From Priapulus caudatus (lineage: Eukaryota; Priapulida; Priapulimorpha; Priapulimorphida; Priapulidae), in assembly GCF_000485595.1 (NCBI RefSeq), contig NW_014577901.1:102365-129185 (forward strand): DNA of 26,821 nucleotides, given 5' to 3'. Under the pieces are notes generated by a model. The model had not been told where the DNA came from. It saw nothing but the letters and a program-made list of their open reading frames with translations, and ran no database searches. Of this stretch, positions 11,737 to 21,784 are shown piece after piece. A program made the position numbers and the translations under genes. How positions within the stretch are numbered: the stretch's first letter is position 1; each line of letters begins with the position of its first letter.

Positions 11737-11986
11737 ACGGATGAAAGGATAGACGGCAGCAGTGCATATATTGTATATTTTCGGCAATCAGCAGAGCGTC
11801 CCGTTGCGCAATCATGCGTGTACGCGAGTCGCGCGATCACTGTGTGAGTGGATGTCCGGATGCGTAGCCTGGAGGTTAGGCGACCGGTTCCAGACGCGTA
11901 TAGCCACTGCGTATTTTTTTTTATTGAGACGTTCCAAGTGCCTGTGGCTGTGGTGTGGCTCTAAAAAAAGAGGAGACTTGCGGCTA

Positions 11987-12190
11987 GGGCCTGCATATCT
12001 CCCAACTCCCATTGGTTGATACAAATATAGTTAATTTTTTAAATTATATTGTAATTAGTGTTAGGATTAGGGTTAGAGGTTAGGATTAGGGTTAAGGTTA
12101 GGGTCACAATGCACCATAAAAGTTTTATTAAAACGGAGTTGCAGACACGTGATTTGTATCAACCATGATATTTGGGAGGTATGCAGGCCC
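11987..12190. mobile_element. MITE with TA target duplication and TTAGGG-like core
   Basis: The inverted termini of about 40 bases begin GGGCCTGCATATCTCCCAA at 11987 and end TTGGGAGGTATGCAGGCCC at 12190; the inner parts TTGGTTGATACAAAT and ATTTGTATCAACCATGA also pair. TA flanks both ends (11985-11986 and 12191-12192), the target preference of Tc1/mariner-type elements. The core at about 12057-12103 is a run of degenerate TTAGGG-like units. It is 204 bp long with no open frame. Confidence 0.8.
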
Positions 12191-12361
12191 TATAGCTGTG
12201 AGTCTCTATGAGAGCATCCATCTAGCTCCTGCTAGAAGAGCTACGATTTCTAAACTTCTTCGGTTTTCCATTTACATTCTATTTGTTGTATTGCAGTAGT
12301 ATTTCAGCATCAACCGTTTTGAAGTACTTTTTGGATTGTGACTAGTAACCAATGTTGAACC

Positions 12362-15300
12362 ATGTTGCTCTCCTGCCAGAAAAATAGTTATTTGAAAGAG
12401 GTGAGTTTAACACTAAAATCTCTTTGCTGAGAAGTTTATTTGTTAGTCATTAAAGAACTAGGAGCATGATGTACATATCTATCATTCTATGCATATGTGA
12501 TATTCTCGTGAGATATCCACCTAGAGGAAATATTTGTTAATTGTAGTACGGTAAATATTGCCTATTAAATGTGTGAATCACGACTCTTCCTCACGTTTCT
12601 AATCAATAAATTTACTATTGTGAAATTCCTATCAATAAATGTCATATCAATAAATGTCATATTAATATCAATAAATGTCAATCATGTAAAATTCCTATCA
12701 ATAAATTACTATATTACTAATGTGATGGACTGAATTAGGAAATTAGTTTTTTGTTGTTTACATTATGAGTGGAAACTTTTGTTGTTCTTTCAGTTAGAAG
12801 CAGATGTAGTTTCGTGTGAATCATCACAATTCAAGATTGACAAGAAAAAGGTGCAGGGATATGAGGTTGTTCTATCTGACACGGTGCTTTTCCCAGAAGG
12901 AGGTGGTCAGGTATTTAGATACACTTTAGATACAATCAGATACAATTTTTATTAGATACAATTGGATACAATTTTTATACAATTTAGATACACTTTATTA
13001 CTTCTAACAGGAGAATTAAATGCATAAAACAGCATGTAAAACATACCGCTTGAAGCCTTCACACAGATAACATTACGAATGGTGGTATTGCCACATTTCT
13101 TACACCTATGGTGCTCAGAAGTACAACTTGTTGTTCCAAACGAAATCTTGTTTTTCATTTCAGCCTGATGACAGAGGACGGGTGAGTGACTTTCTCCAAT
13201 CTCTTTCGAAAAAAATATGTGAATCAGCATAATAAAAATGCATCGCAAGCAAAATCTATGTTAGTCATATTCAGCCGACGTAAGAATCAGACTACAAATC
13301 ACATTTACACATAAGGTTAAAACGAATGACACTTACCTAACCATAATACAATATTTGAGTTTTGTCCATGTCAAGGTTCATTCTCAACCATCTCAGGAAC
13401 TGTGGGTATAGTAGTCATTTAATATTGCCCTGATTACAATTGTTTTCGTTGCTGTACAATGGCATCATGTTTTGAGGTAGTTCTAGAGCTAGTACCGCTA
13501 GTACAGTGCTTGTATGTCACCAAGATGTCCATGTAGCGATTCACATGCGGGTATGCCATACACATGTTCACACCAGTCTACGTGTTTGTATAAATAGCAG
13601 AGGTGAGTGATCTATTTTAATGTTGTTTGCCGTTGCAGATAGGTGACGTGCCTGTGCTGCGCGTTGAGTGGCGTCATGACAAAGCCATTCATTTTACAGA
13701 GCAGCGAGTTGAGGTCGGTGCGAGAGTGCACGTAGTTGTCGATTGGGTACGCCGCTTCGACCACATGCAGCAACATACGGGTGAGTCGTGTGTAGGAGGC
13801 ACCTGTGCAGGAGCAGGGTGATTGACTGTTATTGACGAGGTATATATAAATAAAATGTAAACCTCATATTGTATTCTATATCTGTGATCAAAACGAAAAC
13901 AATATGAAGTTTACATTTTATTTATACCTCGTCAATAACCATGGTCATAAATAAGAACGCTGTCTATTTGTCACTTGTTTATTTAACAATGACCACGGTT
14001 ATCTGCAAAGATATAAATAGCATTCATTCAGATACACGTACATCAATAATATCATCTAAAGCTAATCATGTTTTCCCTGAATCCCCAATCGGGTCCTATT
14101 ATATTTTATTGTGGTTTTTCGTCCACTGACGTCGATCGCATTGTGTGATACTGCCTTTGTCCGATGCAGGGTTGCTCATGATAAAATGTGGCACCAAGTT
14201 AGATTTTTCAATCATTGAAATCATTTGGTCTCATACCTCAGCCATGACAATGGCAAGTGCTCTCACACACACCCTCTCACTGCATTGCACATAATTTGTC
14301 CAATAGATGTAAAAGCAAAGGCACAGCCCTCAACTAGCCTGCCTGAGATTTCACATTTCGCCACATAATTTTTGTGCCACAGAAAAAACTTGCTTTCGCA
14401 AATCTGTGTCACAAAGAGCAGTTCTTCCAGTTCACCGATAAGAAGCAGTGAATATCAAAATAGGCACGCAGCCAAGTTGGAACACTTTCTTTTGCAGGTC
14501 AGCATCTGATAACAGCAGTTGCCGATGGAGAATATGGCTACCAGACAACCTCGTGGTAAGCAGTAGTGGCGCTGCAACAAATGCAGGATCTAGGGCACAA
14601 ACATAGTGGCATTATGAACGAGCAGAACACTGGATTACAAGGATTTGTTATGTTTGTTGTAAGGGTAATACTGGAGGTCTCTACTCTGTGAGATACCTTA
14701 ATAGTATACTATCAAGAGTGCATATCTCTATTATGTACTCTTGATACTATGCCGGCTCTATATGAAATGTTCATACTTGAAAAGTGTTTAAGGTGTTAGC
14801 ATGATGGTGGCGGCGGTAGTATTGCTGTCATATGTGACCGACAGGAAGAGGTTCTGCTAGTTTGCTATGCTCTCAATAATGAGCAGGATGCCAACATGAA
14901 ATGATAAACTAATTTTATTGTAATTTATTGGCATGAACCTTTGGCGACTTGTCTGCCTAGTATGATTTTGAATTCTGCCTTAGGCGCACGCGTCTGGTGC
15001 ATCGATTGATTTAAGACATACGCCTAGCCGTGTGGCCGGTCCGCAGGAGCAGGTGGTCCATCTGGAAGATCTAATTAACGAGCACATAATGAAGTCGGTA
15101 ACCGTCACTGTCGTGCTGCCGCGGCCAGATAGTTTGACGCGAATGAGGCTAAACGATTAATCCAGCGCACTTGCAGATGTGAAGTGTGATCTCGGTGCTA
15201 CCTAATGTAGTCAGTCATGCGTTGATTATATGTGTCGCGCGTGTAGCAGCTATAGTGTAGTAGCTGATTATATGTGTAGCAGTGTAGCAGTTATACAGTG

Positions 15301-18300
15301 CTAGCATGTGCTACGTGCTGCTGAAGTGTGTCACCGACGACAAGCTTCGCTCCCACCGTAAACATTTCACTAATTATTCGGCAGCAGATGTAGCAGGTTC
15401 GCGCGCTTCACATGGTGAGATATAGCAGGTGTAGCAGCTGATCCATGCTAGATAGACATGGAGCACTGTTGTAAGCAGGGCTGAACAACAGCCTATGCTT
15501 ATCCGTGTGTAGCATGTATTCAGTGATGGAAACACCGGATGCAGAGTATTCATGTGAGTAATGATGAATGATGCAAGGATAGGACCTGTAGTATGCAAGC
15601 TTATATTACCATGTGTAGCAGTGTAGCACTGATTACATGGTGCAGTGTAGCAGGTTACATGTGTAGCCAGTGTAGCACAGCTGATTACATTGTAGCAGTG
15701 TACAGATGATACATTTATCGTTTGTAGCAGCCTGATTATCATGTATGCTGTAGCACTTATACCTGTTAGCCAGTGATCAGCTGATTACATGTGTAGCAGT
15801 GTAGCAGCTGATTACATGTGTAGCAGTGTAGCAGCTGATTACATGTGTAGCAGTGTAGCAGCTGATTACATGTGTAGCAGTGTAGCAGCTGATTACCATG
15901 TGTAGCAGTGTAGCAGCTGAGGGGGCTGTCAATGTGCGTGGAACTGATTACATACTTAAACGTTTTGTATGAGGTAATTCCTACCTGGAACAACCGCAGA
16001 CTTGGGAATACTGTGTACTTGCTGTTTCTGGTGTTAAGCAAGATGATATGAAGATGGTTTTATTTTACTCTATCTTATCTCCATTTTAAATGAGATGCCA
16101 AGCTTTGCAAAATTTCGTACGTTTTTATCGATCGAAATTTGGTTGAATTTTAGGTAAGAGCAAGAGGACTACCAGACGGTCATGTTGGCCCCATCAGAGT
16201 TATCTCTATTGATGGAATTGACTGCAATATGTGCGGTGGCACCCATCTATCCAATCTTAGTCATCTTCAGGTAGGAATATTGGAAGATTGGAGAACAGTT
16301 GTGATTTTAAATCTGTCTGCAAAGAAGTACATTCATGAGCGGTTTCATTGTTGAATGTAGATAAATCTGAACTTAAGGTGCCGTGTGAAAGGAGATGCTA
16401 TCAATGTTGTATTGAGATATTTGCCACCTCGAAAATTTCAGACCATCAAATTACTAGGAGTTGAAAAAGGCAAAAAAGGAAAGACCAATTTGCTGTTCGT
16501 AGCCGGGGAACGGGTCAGGAAGTATCTGGCGAAGTGTGTCACGAGAGAAAAGCAACTTACATCGATATTGAAGTAGGTAATCAGGGGTTGGAATTAACTT
16601 TTGAACACTGGAGTCCAACAGATTCCCTACCCTCAAAAAGAGGGAGTCCATAGCAAAATGATGGAGTCTGCAGTCTGAGGTTCAAAATTAAATATATTAA
16701 CAATAACGCATGTGCTTATTTTGAAGATTCATGCAGTTGCACGTCTGCCAAATTTTCTTTGGACATTTGCTGAAAAATACGGTAATTCCACGAGGCCGTG
16801 CTCTGGAACGAACTAGTTAGGCAGAATTTTCAGGGAGTCACACGGAGTCCTGCATATGTCAAGTCAGGGAGTCCGACAGTAAATCAGGGAATGTTTGACT
16901 CCGGACTCCCGTTAATTTTGCACCCTGGGTAATGGTAGTGCTGCTTATGATGTTATTATCAATGTGAGTTATGAGTATCACCAGGCATGCAGGGTTTGTG
17001 TGCAGGAGTAATGTGCCTGACACAATTCAATGGTAATCGTAAATGGTATAAACCTGTCTTCGTTCTAAGATTATAAGAATCCTGTTTCGATTGAAGTATA
17101 TTTCACTAATAGTTACATGACTCGTGTAAGGGAATATATATATTGCGCTAGACTTACTATATAGCCTGGTAGGTGATATAAATTTAAAATTAAACTATGA
17201 AAATTAAATTATAATGAAGTGATAAACAAATCGACCAGCTGTCATTTCTTGATTTTACACGTGACATTGTAACAGCTCACACTTGCCAGACCTTCCATAA
17301 CCGTGGATAGGTGATCTGACCAGGAGTGTCATAATATGAGTAAGTATAGTATATTATGACACTCGTGATCCTGCAGGTACCAAGGATCGCATCCCTTCTG
17401 TTCCCTGTGTGTGTTGAATGTTGGCAACATGATATAATATCTCACATGTACATATTTAGTATCATTTCATTTTATTGTTCAGTCGTTCACGATATCGATG
17501 TGGTGCGCTTTTCATTATTTTATGTAAAAAGGCACAATATAAATAAATGAAATAATAACAATAACAACAGCATTCGGTTAAGAAAGTTTCTGGTTTTAGA
17601 GCGGGACCGGATCAGCACGCAGAGCTGACGGATAAGTTGCAGAAGTCACTGCGGCTTGCGACACGTAACTCGCTCTCGCTGCTGCGAGATGTTGCCGTGT
17701 TGGAGGCACAGCGCCACCTACGCAGCGGCGACCAGACCACACGTCTCTTCAGTTTACACAGGTGTGTTGTGCACACACGTCGCCGGGATATACGCCGACT
17801 TAACGGTCAATTGACTATGCTTCCACTGCATAATCGTTATATCATCATCACTGTTATGGTTATCACCATGACCTCCATAATTATTCCCGAGTTCCAGTTG
17901 TCGTAATTTGTTATGATGATCATAACAGTTGTGATGTGTTTCCAGGAGTGAATTTGTTTTAACTTTTTGATATTTCCAATACGGCCCCAGTATTCTATGG
18001 ACTACCTTGAGATTGTATAACATTTCTGCAGACATTCTAGTTTACAGTTTAGCTCTCCTCCACTTCCTTTTTATAAGAAGTCTTGTTTTTAGCTCATCTG
18101 ACATAGTCAGATGCAGCTTGTAGAATCGCATGATCGTCCGTCCGTGCGTCCGTCCGTCCGTCCGTGCGTCAACAGTTGGGCACAAATCTTAACCGCTCGA
18201 CGTACGGTCACGATATTCGGGACGTGGGGGGGTAATCCGAAAACGAGTTGGGATGTCGAAGCTGGGGGTCAAAGGTCAAAGGTCAAGAGGTGTAAAATAA

Positions 18301-19749
18301 GGGGGAACATTCACTCCTTAACTTAAGGTATAGGGAGGAAATGCAGAATTGCGGCACAAATCTAAACGGCTCGACCTAGGCTCGTGATAGTCGGTGTATA
18401 GCATCATGGTAGAAAAAGCCATCACTGTGCCGAAATTGGAGGTCACAGGTCAAAGGTCAATGGGCACAGGGCAGATTTTAGACATTTTCTGAGGACATGG
18501 TCTGACGGAGCGATTGAAAAACTTTTTTGTTTCAGCGGTGACCTAGCATTTTTATGGCTTTATTGAAAGGACCATGAAATGTCCCTTCTGCTGACATGCG
18601 AAGAGTAAGTGTCGGATAACCTTTTGACCCTCAAGAGGAGGGTTAAACATGGATTTGTTGACTATTAACAAAGGAGTGAACTGCTTTTGCTATTAGAGCC
18701 CCCTCCCCCCACCCTCCCCCTACCCTCCATCTGCGATAGTGGGCGTGTCCTAACAATGATGTGTACGCAACTGCGTGTCTGCATATCTGCGCCTAACAAA
18801 TGTGGTACTACGCACGACTGAAATTTTACGTTTATAATCGTAGCAACAGACCTCAGATGAGCCCAGACGCTCTGCGGCTCTTGTTAATTTAAAGTCTACT
18901 TGATCTATATAGTAATAGGCTCAATTAAATGCAGGCCTATATAAAAACGGCTTATGGATTTCCAAATTTAATTGAGACTGTTTATATATCTTTATTCAAT
19001 GTGTAATCTTCTGTTTTACAGGAAGGAGGGCGATGTGGAATTTATGAACATCGTAGCCAATGAAATAAGTGAACAGAATAAGGTATGAACAAATTTTGTT
19101 GTAAACCTTAGAACAGGCAAGCTTCCATCATGAGCTCACTCACAGATAAATGGGATTGTTATATCTGGAAAATACGAATAAAAAAAAATCAATATAAGCG
19201 CCCATATTCACTCAATATTTTCAAAAAAAAAAGTCATTATTCTAGACGAACATTACGTGATGTGGTGCACTGTTAATCGTTTTAGGATACGTTGATGTTT
19301 TTGACCGTTGGGGATGAGAAGGAATCGGGATTCTTCCTACTATCAGGTCCACAGGAAGCAGTCTCCTCGCTAGGCAGCAGGTACGTATTTATATACGCGT
19401 TACCGTGCATAGGTCTCCTCCCGTAAATTTTTTAGTGGCATGTCGTGTTGAAATGCGTTACACGAGCGATCGGAGTGGAATGTACGCATCCGTGTAATTT
19501 CTTACGACGTGCCCGCTTCGTGGAGGGAAGCAAAAAGCTTGTCGTCTAGCAACGCTGTCCGGCCACCGACCTTTTGCTGAAATTTGCTGTAAATTCGTGA
19601 ATCGTGTTCGCAGTGTCTGCACAGCGTTGGAAGGCAAGGGAGCAGGAAAGGCTGGCCGGTTCCAGGGCAAGGCAGGAAAGCTGAGCAAGAGAGGGGAGGC
19701 ACTGAGGATCATCGAGGAATACATGAGGCAGACGCAGGCCGAGAAATAG
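12362..19749 (+). CDS. AARSD1: Alanyl-tRNA editing protein AARSD1, 12 exons (one frame break)
   Basis: Free-standing trans-editing protein of the AlaX type: it hydrolyses Ser-tRNA(Ala) (and Gly-tRNA(Ala)) in the cytosol so that serine is not built in at alanine codons. Coding exons read as 12362-12400, 12794-12910, 13164-13181, 13639-13780, 14498-14555, 14984-15147, 16159-16270, 16442-16572, 17600-17761, 19022-19082, 19286-19380 and 19614-19749 (stop TAG). The start ATG at 12362 gives MLLSCQKNSYLKE, matching the conserved N-terminus. Landmarks in order are FPEGGGQ then PDDRG (exons 2-3), RRFDHMQQHTGQHL with the zinc-binding HxxxH split between exons 4 and 5, RGLPDGHVGP and CGGTH, the CxxxH zinc site (exon 7), LGVEKGKKGKTNLLF (exon 8), EGDVEFMNIVANE (exon 10), LTVGDEKESG (exon 11) and GKGAGKAGRFQGKAGKLS near the C-terminus. 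The exons total 1235 nt, one short of 412 codons including the stop; the human protein is about 412 residues. Two junctions are abnormal: exon 5 to 6 is out of frame by one base, and exon 6 seems to use a GC donor. The identification is secure; those two boundaries are not. Confidence 0.93.
12595..12715. repeat. ATCAATAAATGTCAT-type short repeats in AARSD1 intron 1
   Basis: Four to five imperfect copies of ATCAATAAATGTCAT or ATCAATAAATT, two of them preceded by AAATTCCT. They are entirely intronic. Confidence 0.7.
12905..13000. repeat. AGATACAATTT-type degenerate repeat in AARSD1 intron 2
   Basis: About seven loose copies of (T)TAGATACA(A/C)TTT directly after the exon 2 donor. Confidence 0.6.
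13828..13939. mobile_element. Palindromic MITE in AARSD1 intron 4
   Basis: Arms 13828-13874 and 13896-13939 are inverted copies of about 45 bases: GTTATTGACGAGGTATA, then AAATAAAATGTAAAC, then TCATATTGT. The loop is about 21 bases. The element starts 47 bases after the exon 4 donor. Confidence 0.8.
15216..15920. repeat. 27-bp minisatellite in AARSD1 intron 6
   Basis: From about 15777 to 15920 there are five nearly identical 27-base units (GCTGATTACATGTGTAGCAG followed by TGTAGCA). From 15216 to 15776 many decayed partial copies occur (TGTAGCAG, GATTACATG). The unit is a multiple of three, so a minus-strand frame reads as a nine-residue repeat, but it lies inside an intron of the opposite strand. 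Confidence 0.9.
16582..16927. mobile_element. CAGGG-ended transposon, copy 1 (AARSD1 intron 8)
   Basis: A 346-bp element with termini CAGGGGTTGGAATTAACTTT and, read inward from the other end, CAGGGTGCAAAATTAACGGG. It is flanked by the direct repeat GGTAAT at 16576-16581 and 16928-16933. The interior repeats GGAGTCC several times and has no coding frame. CAGGG-type ends with short target duplications recall hAT-like non-autonomous elements, although hAT duplications are normally 8 bp. It is inserted nine bases after the exon 8 boundary. Confidence 0.85.
17324..17364. repeat. Perfect hairpin in AARSD1 intron 8
   Basis: GAGTGTCATAATAT (17324-17337) and ATATTATGACACTC (17351-17364) form a perfect 14-base stem with a 13-base loop. 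Confidence 0.7.
17842..17940. repeat. Imperfect inverted repeat in AARSD1 intron 9
   Basis: CATCATCACTGTTATGG-like sequence near 17843 pairs with CATAACAGTTGTGATG near 17920-17937, with several mismatches. Function unknown. Confidence 0.4.
18266..18285 (+). promoter_or_regulatory. Triple DR1-type nuclear receptor half-sites (cluster 1)
   Basis: GGGTCA, AGGTCA and AGGTCA, each separated by a single A. AGGTCA direct repeats spaced by one base are the DR1 site bound by RXR heterodimers, HNF4 and COUP-TF type receptors. It sits inside the interspersed repeat in AARSD1 intron 9. Activity is unknown. Confidence 0.45.
18440..18459 (+). promoter_or_regulatory. Triple DR1-type nuclear receptor half-sites (cluster 2)
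   Basis: Three perfect AGGTCA half-sites with one-base spacers (C, then A). This is the second such cluster in the same repeat, 174 bases after the first. Confidence 0.45.
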
Positions 19750-19846
19750 TCACGGCCTAGCTTCAACAACATTATCCCTCCGGGGAATTTCCGAGCCTTT
19801 GCCAACGCAAAAAGTTTTCTGTTATGTAATGAAATTTGTCAGTTTA

Positions 19847-19852
19847 ATTAAA
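19847..19852 (+). promoter_or_regulatory. Probable poly(A) signal of AARSD1 (ATTAAA)
   Basis: ATTAAA, the commonest variant of AATAAA, occurs about 98 bases after the AARSD1 stop codon. No AATAAA lies between the stop and this site. It would give a short 3' UTR of roughly 120 nt. Position and motif only. Confidence 0.45.
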
Positions 19853-21660
19853 AACTAGATATAAGAACAAAATTGACGAAATTACTGCGTTTTTGTGCCA
19901 AGCTCTGGAATATCCCTATCTCACAGGTACACCTCACCTGATCACCAACCTCACCTCAACTCTCACAGAACCAATCTACTATCCACAGACACGATATCAA
20001 TTCATCAACATATTCCGCATTTTCATTTTAAAAAGTAAATGTCAAACTTTATTTATAAATATTTACAAACTTTATCATGTATCAAGAATGTTACTGCACG
20101 ATTTCTCACAACAGATGAAACGGCAGTCTGTCTCACGAAATTTACTTGAAAAAACCTGCTACCACCATAACTCTGAATAGGATTGAAGCAATTGTGGTGT
20201 GATACTAGGCAGCTGCATGGCAAATTTTCCTACAATGCCCTTGAGGTTATGAGTTGATTGATCTAGAGGAAGATTGAAGGTATATAGATATTGTATCAGA
20301 TACTGATAGTGTTAGCAGGTGACACTAAATCGGTTGCATTCACGTTTATAATTCGTATAATTCAATATGCAAAACGATACATGTATATCTAACTGGAATG
20401 AATCCTTGCAAACACTAACTACCCAACACAAATTTCAATGGGGTTTAGTTGGTTTTCATCAGTATTCTGACAAACTGCAAACATTATAGAATTTGGTGCC
20501 GCCACCTCAAAGTTTTAACGCTCCCGATTTTTGGTCGCAAATAGGGTTAGGGTTTTGGAACTGCTGTGCTCTTCTTCATTAAAAGAACTGATGTGAAAAC
20601 GAATCTTAAATATTAGGAAAATCAAAGCAGGAAAATGAACATAACATGCTGACATGAACAAACATTATTGCCTAGCAACAAATTGCACACATTATTATTA
20701 CGCTACATTATTATCATAAAAATAGCATCAAATCTGGGTTCCTGCCCAGTAGTGAAAATTCTCCAATTTGTGCATTTGAATATGTAATAATCTCATTGCC
20801 AGAAACGTGCATAATTGCAGCAAAATGGCACTGCTTTCTTCCTATCATGTGGATGTATGGTACTAGTTGTGTATTGAATATCCACACTGCTGCATCAGTC
20901 TATTGCACATAATATAATTTCAACATTATCGTGCAAGAAAGGATTCTTCCTAAAAATGCTTCCCAATTGTAACCGCTATCTGTTTCAAGATATGCGGAGC
21001 TGCGACTAGCACTTCTCGTTTTCTCATTTACATTGGTAAAATTTCATACCCAAATCAAGCATGGCAACTGCAAAATCATTAGCAAAAAAGTTGGTATATT
21101 GCATACCACAAAGCACTTGTCAGTGTTAACCCCTTACTAGCTTCAGTGTGGCAAAGAAATAAACCCTTGCCATTCGATAAACAAGTGCATGAAATAAAAC
21201 AAGGACTAGGCATGACCAAATGTTCGACCACCAACGACAGACACCCGGTAAAAATTAATAGTGATCGACGTCCAACCGGATGCCTTTATACAGACTGTTA
21301 GCTGGACATATATGGTCAGATTGGCAGGGTAGTAATAGCATTGTCACTATTGTGAAAGCCTCAACCCCCAGAAAAGCACTACCAGTCAGAAAGGTGGCGC
21401 CACCTTACCCCAAGCAATGCTTTGCACCGAGATGCTTTCTTTGGTGTGCTAGAGTAGATATAAAAATTACATCAAATAAAATTGTCCCAATCCAGTTTTT
21501 CTCTAAAAGTGAAAACTGTAATTTTTTTCAAATGCTTAATTATAATCACAGCATCATAATCACGAAAGTCAGATGTCGATATTGTCTGAATTACACAGGG
21601 AAATAATTCTACCCAATTATAAAATCTATTCTTCAGAGGGCAGCTTCTGCAGAAGATCTG
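19853..21660. other. AT-rich intergenic DNA between the convergent genes
   Basis: No convincing frame; the open frames of 95 and 108 codons (from 19893 and 21280) resemble nothing known. A short GGGTTAGGGTTTT occurs near 20543. No RNA gene was recognised. Confidence 0.4.
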
Positions 21661-21661
21661 A

Positions 21662-21779
21662 CGTTCACACACGCACACGCACACACGCACACACGCACAC
21701 GCACGCACGCGCGCACACACAAACACGTACGCACGCACACACAAACACGCACGCACAAACACGCACGCACGCGTGCTCA
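21662..21779. repeat. AC-rich microsatellite
   Basis: About 118 bases of (AC)n with regular G and occasional AA interruptions (ACGC, ACAAACACGC). It directly abuts the target duplication of the next element. Confidence 0.9.
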
Positions 21780-21784
21780 CTAAC

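Larger units (their letters stand above)
11026..11946. mobile_element. Foldback element with CACAGGCAYTTGGAACG termini, carrying a nested insertion
   Basis: The outer inverted termini are 11026-11060 and 11921-11946 (CACAGGCATTTGGAACGTCT on the left, CACAGGCACTTGGAACGTCT read inward from the right). Inside, 11466-11600 pairs with 11777-11920: GCGACCGGTTCC, the CGGACATCC block, CACACAGTGATC and CACGCATGATTGCGCAACGG are all found inverted. The loop is a GA/GT microsatellite. With the inner palindrome at 11055-11462 removed, the left arm becomes continuous, so that palindrome looks inserted into it. No coding capacity. Confidence 0.75.
18092..18863. mobile_element. Interspersed repeat with CGTCC run and AGGTCA clusters (AARSD1 intron 9)
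   Basis: Bounded by AGCTCATCTGA at 18092 and its inverse TCAGATGAGC near 18854-18863. The left end forms a CATCTGA/TCAGATG hairpin, followed by a CGTCC run (18135-18170), CAACAGTTGGGCACAAATCT and two clusters of AGGTCA. The layout (AGCTCA-type end, CGTCC tetramers, GGTCAAAGGTCA) is one I associate with interspersed repeats of molluscs and other marine invertebrates. No protein is encoded. Confidence 0.65.

Noticed and set aside
11503-11847. Overlapping frames of Leu/Ser, His/Thr and Arg/Glu repeats
   Set aside because: These are translations of the GA/GT microsatellite and the arms of the foldback element.
12057-12103. True telomere end
   Set aside because: The TTAGGG-like units are few, degenerate and enclosed by the inverted ends of a MITE.
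15777-15920. CRISPR-like array of 27-base repeats
   Set aside because: The units are contiguous with no spacers, and the DNA is animal nuclear sequence.
15766-16041. Minus-strand frame with a nine-residue Cys/Tyr/Thr/Asn repeat
   Set aside because: It is the translation of the 27-bp minisatellite inside an AARSD1 intron.
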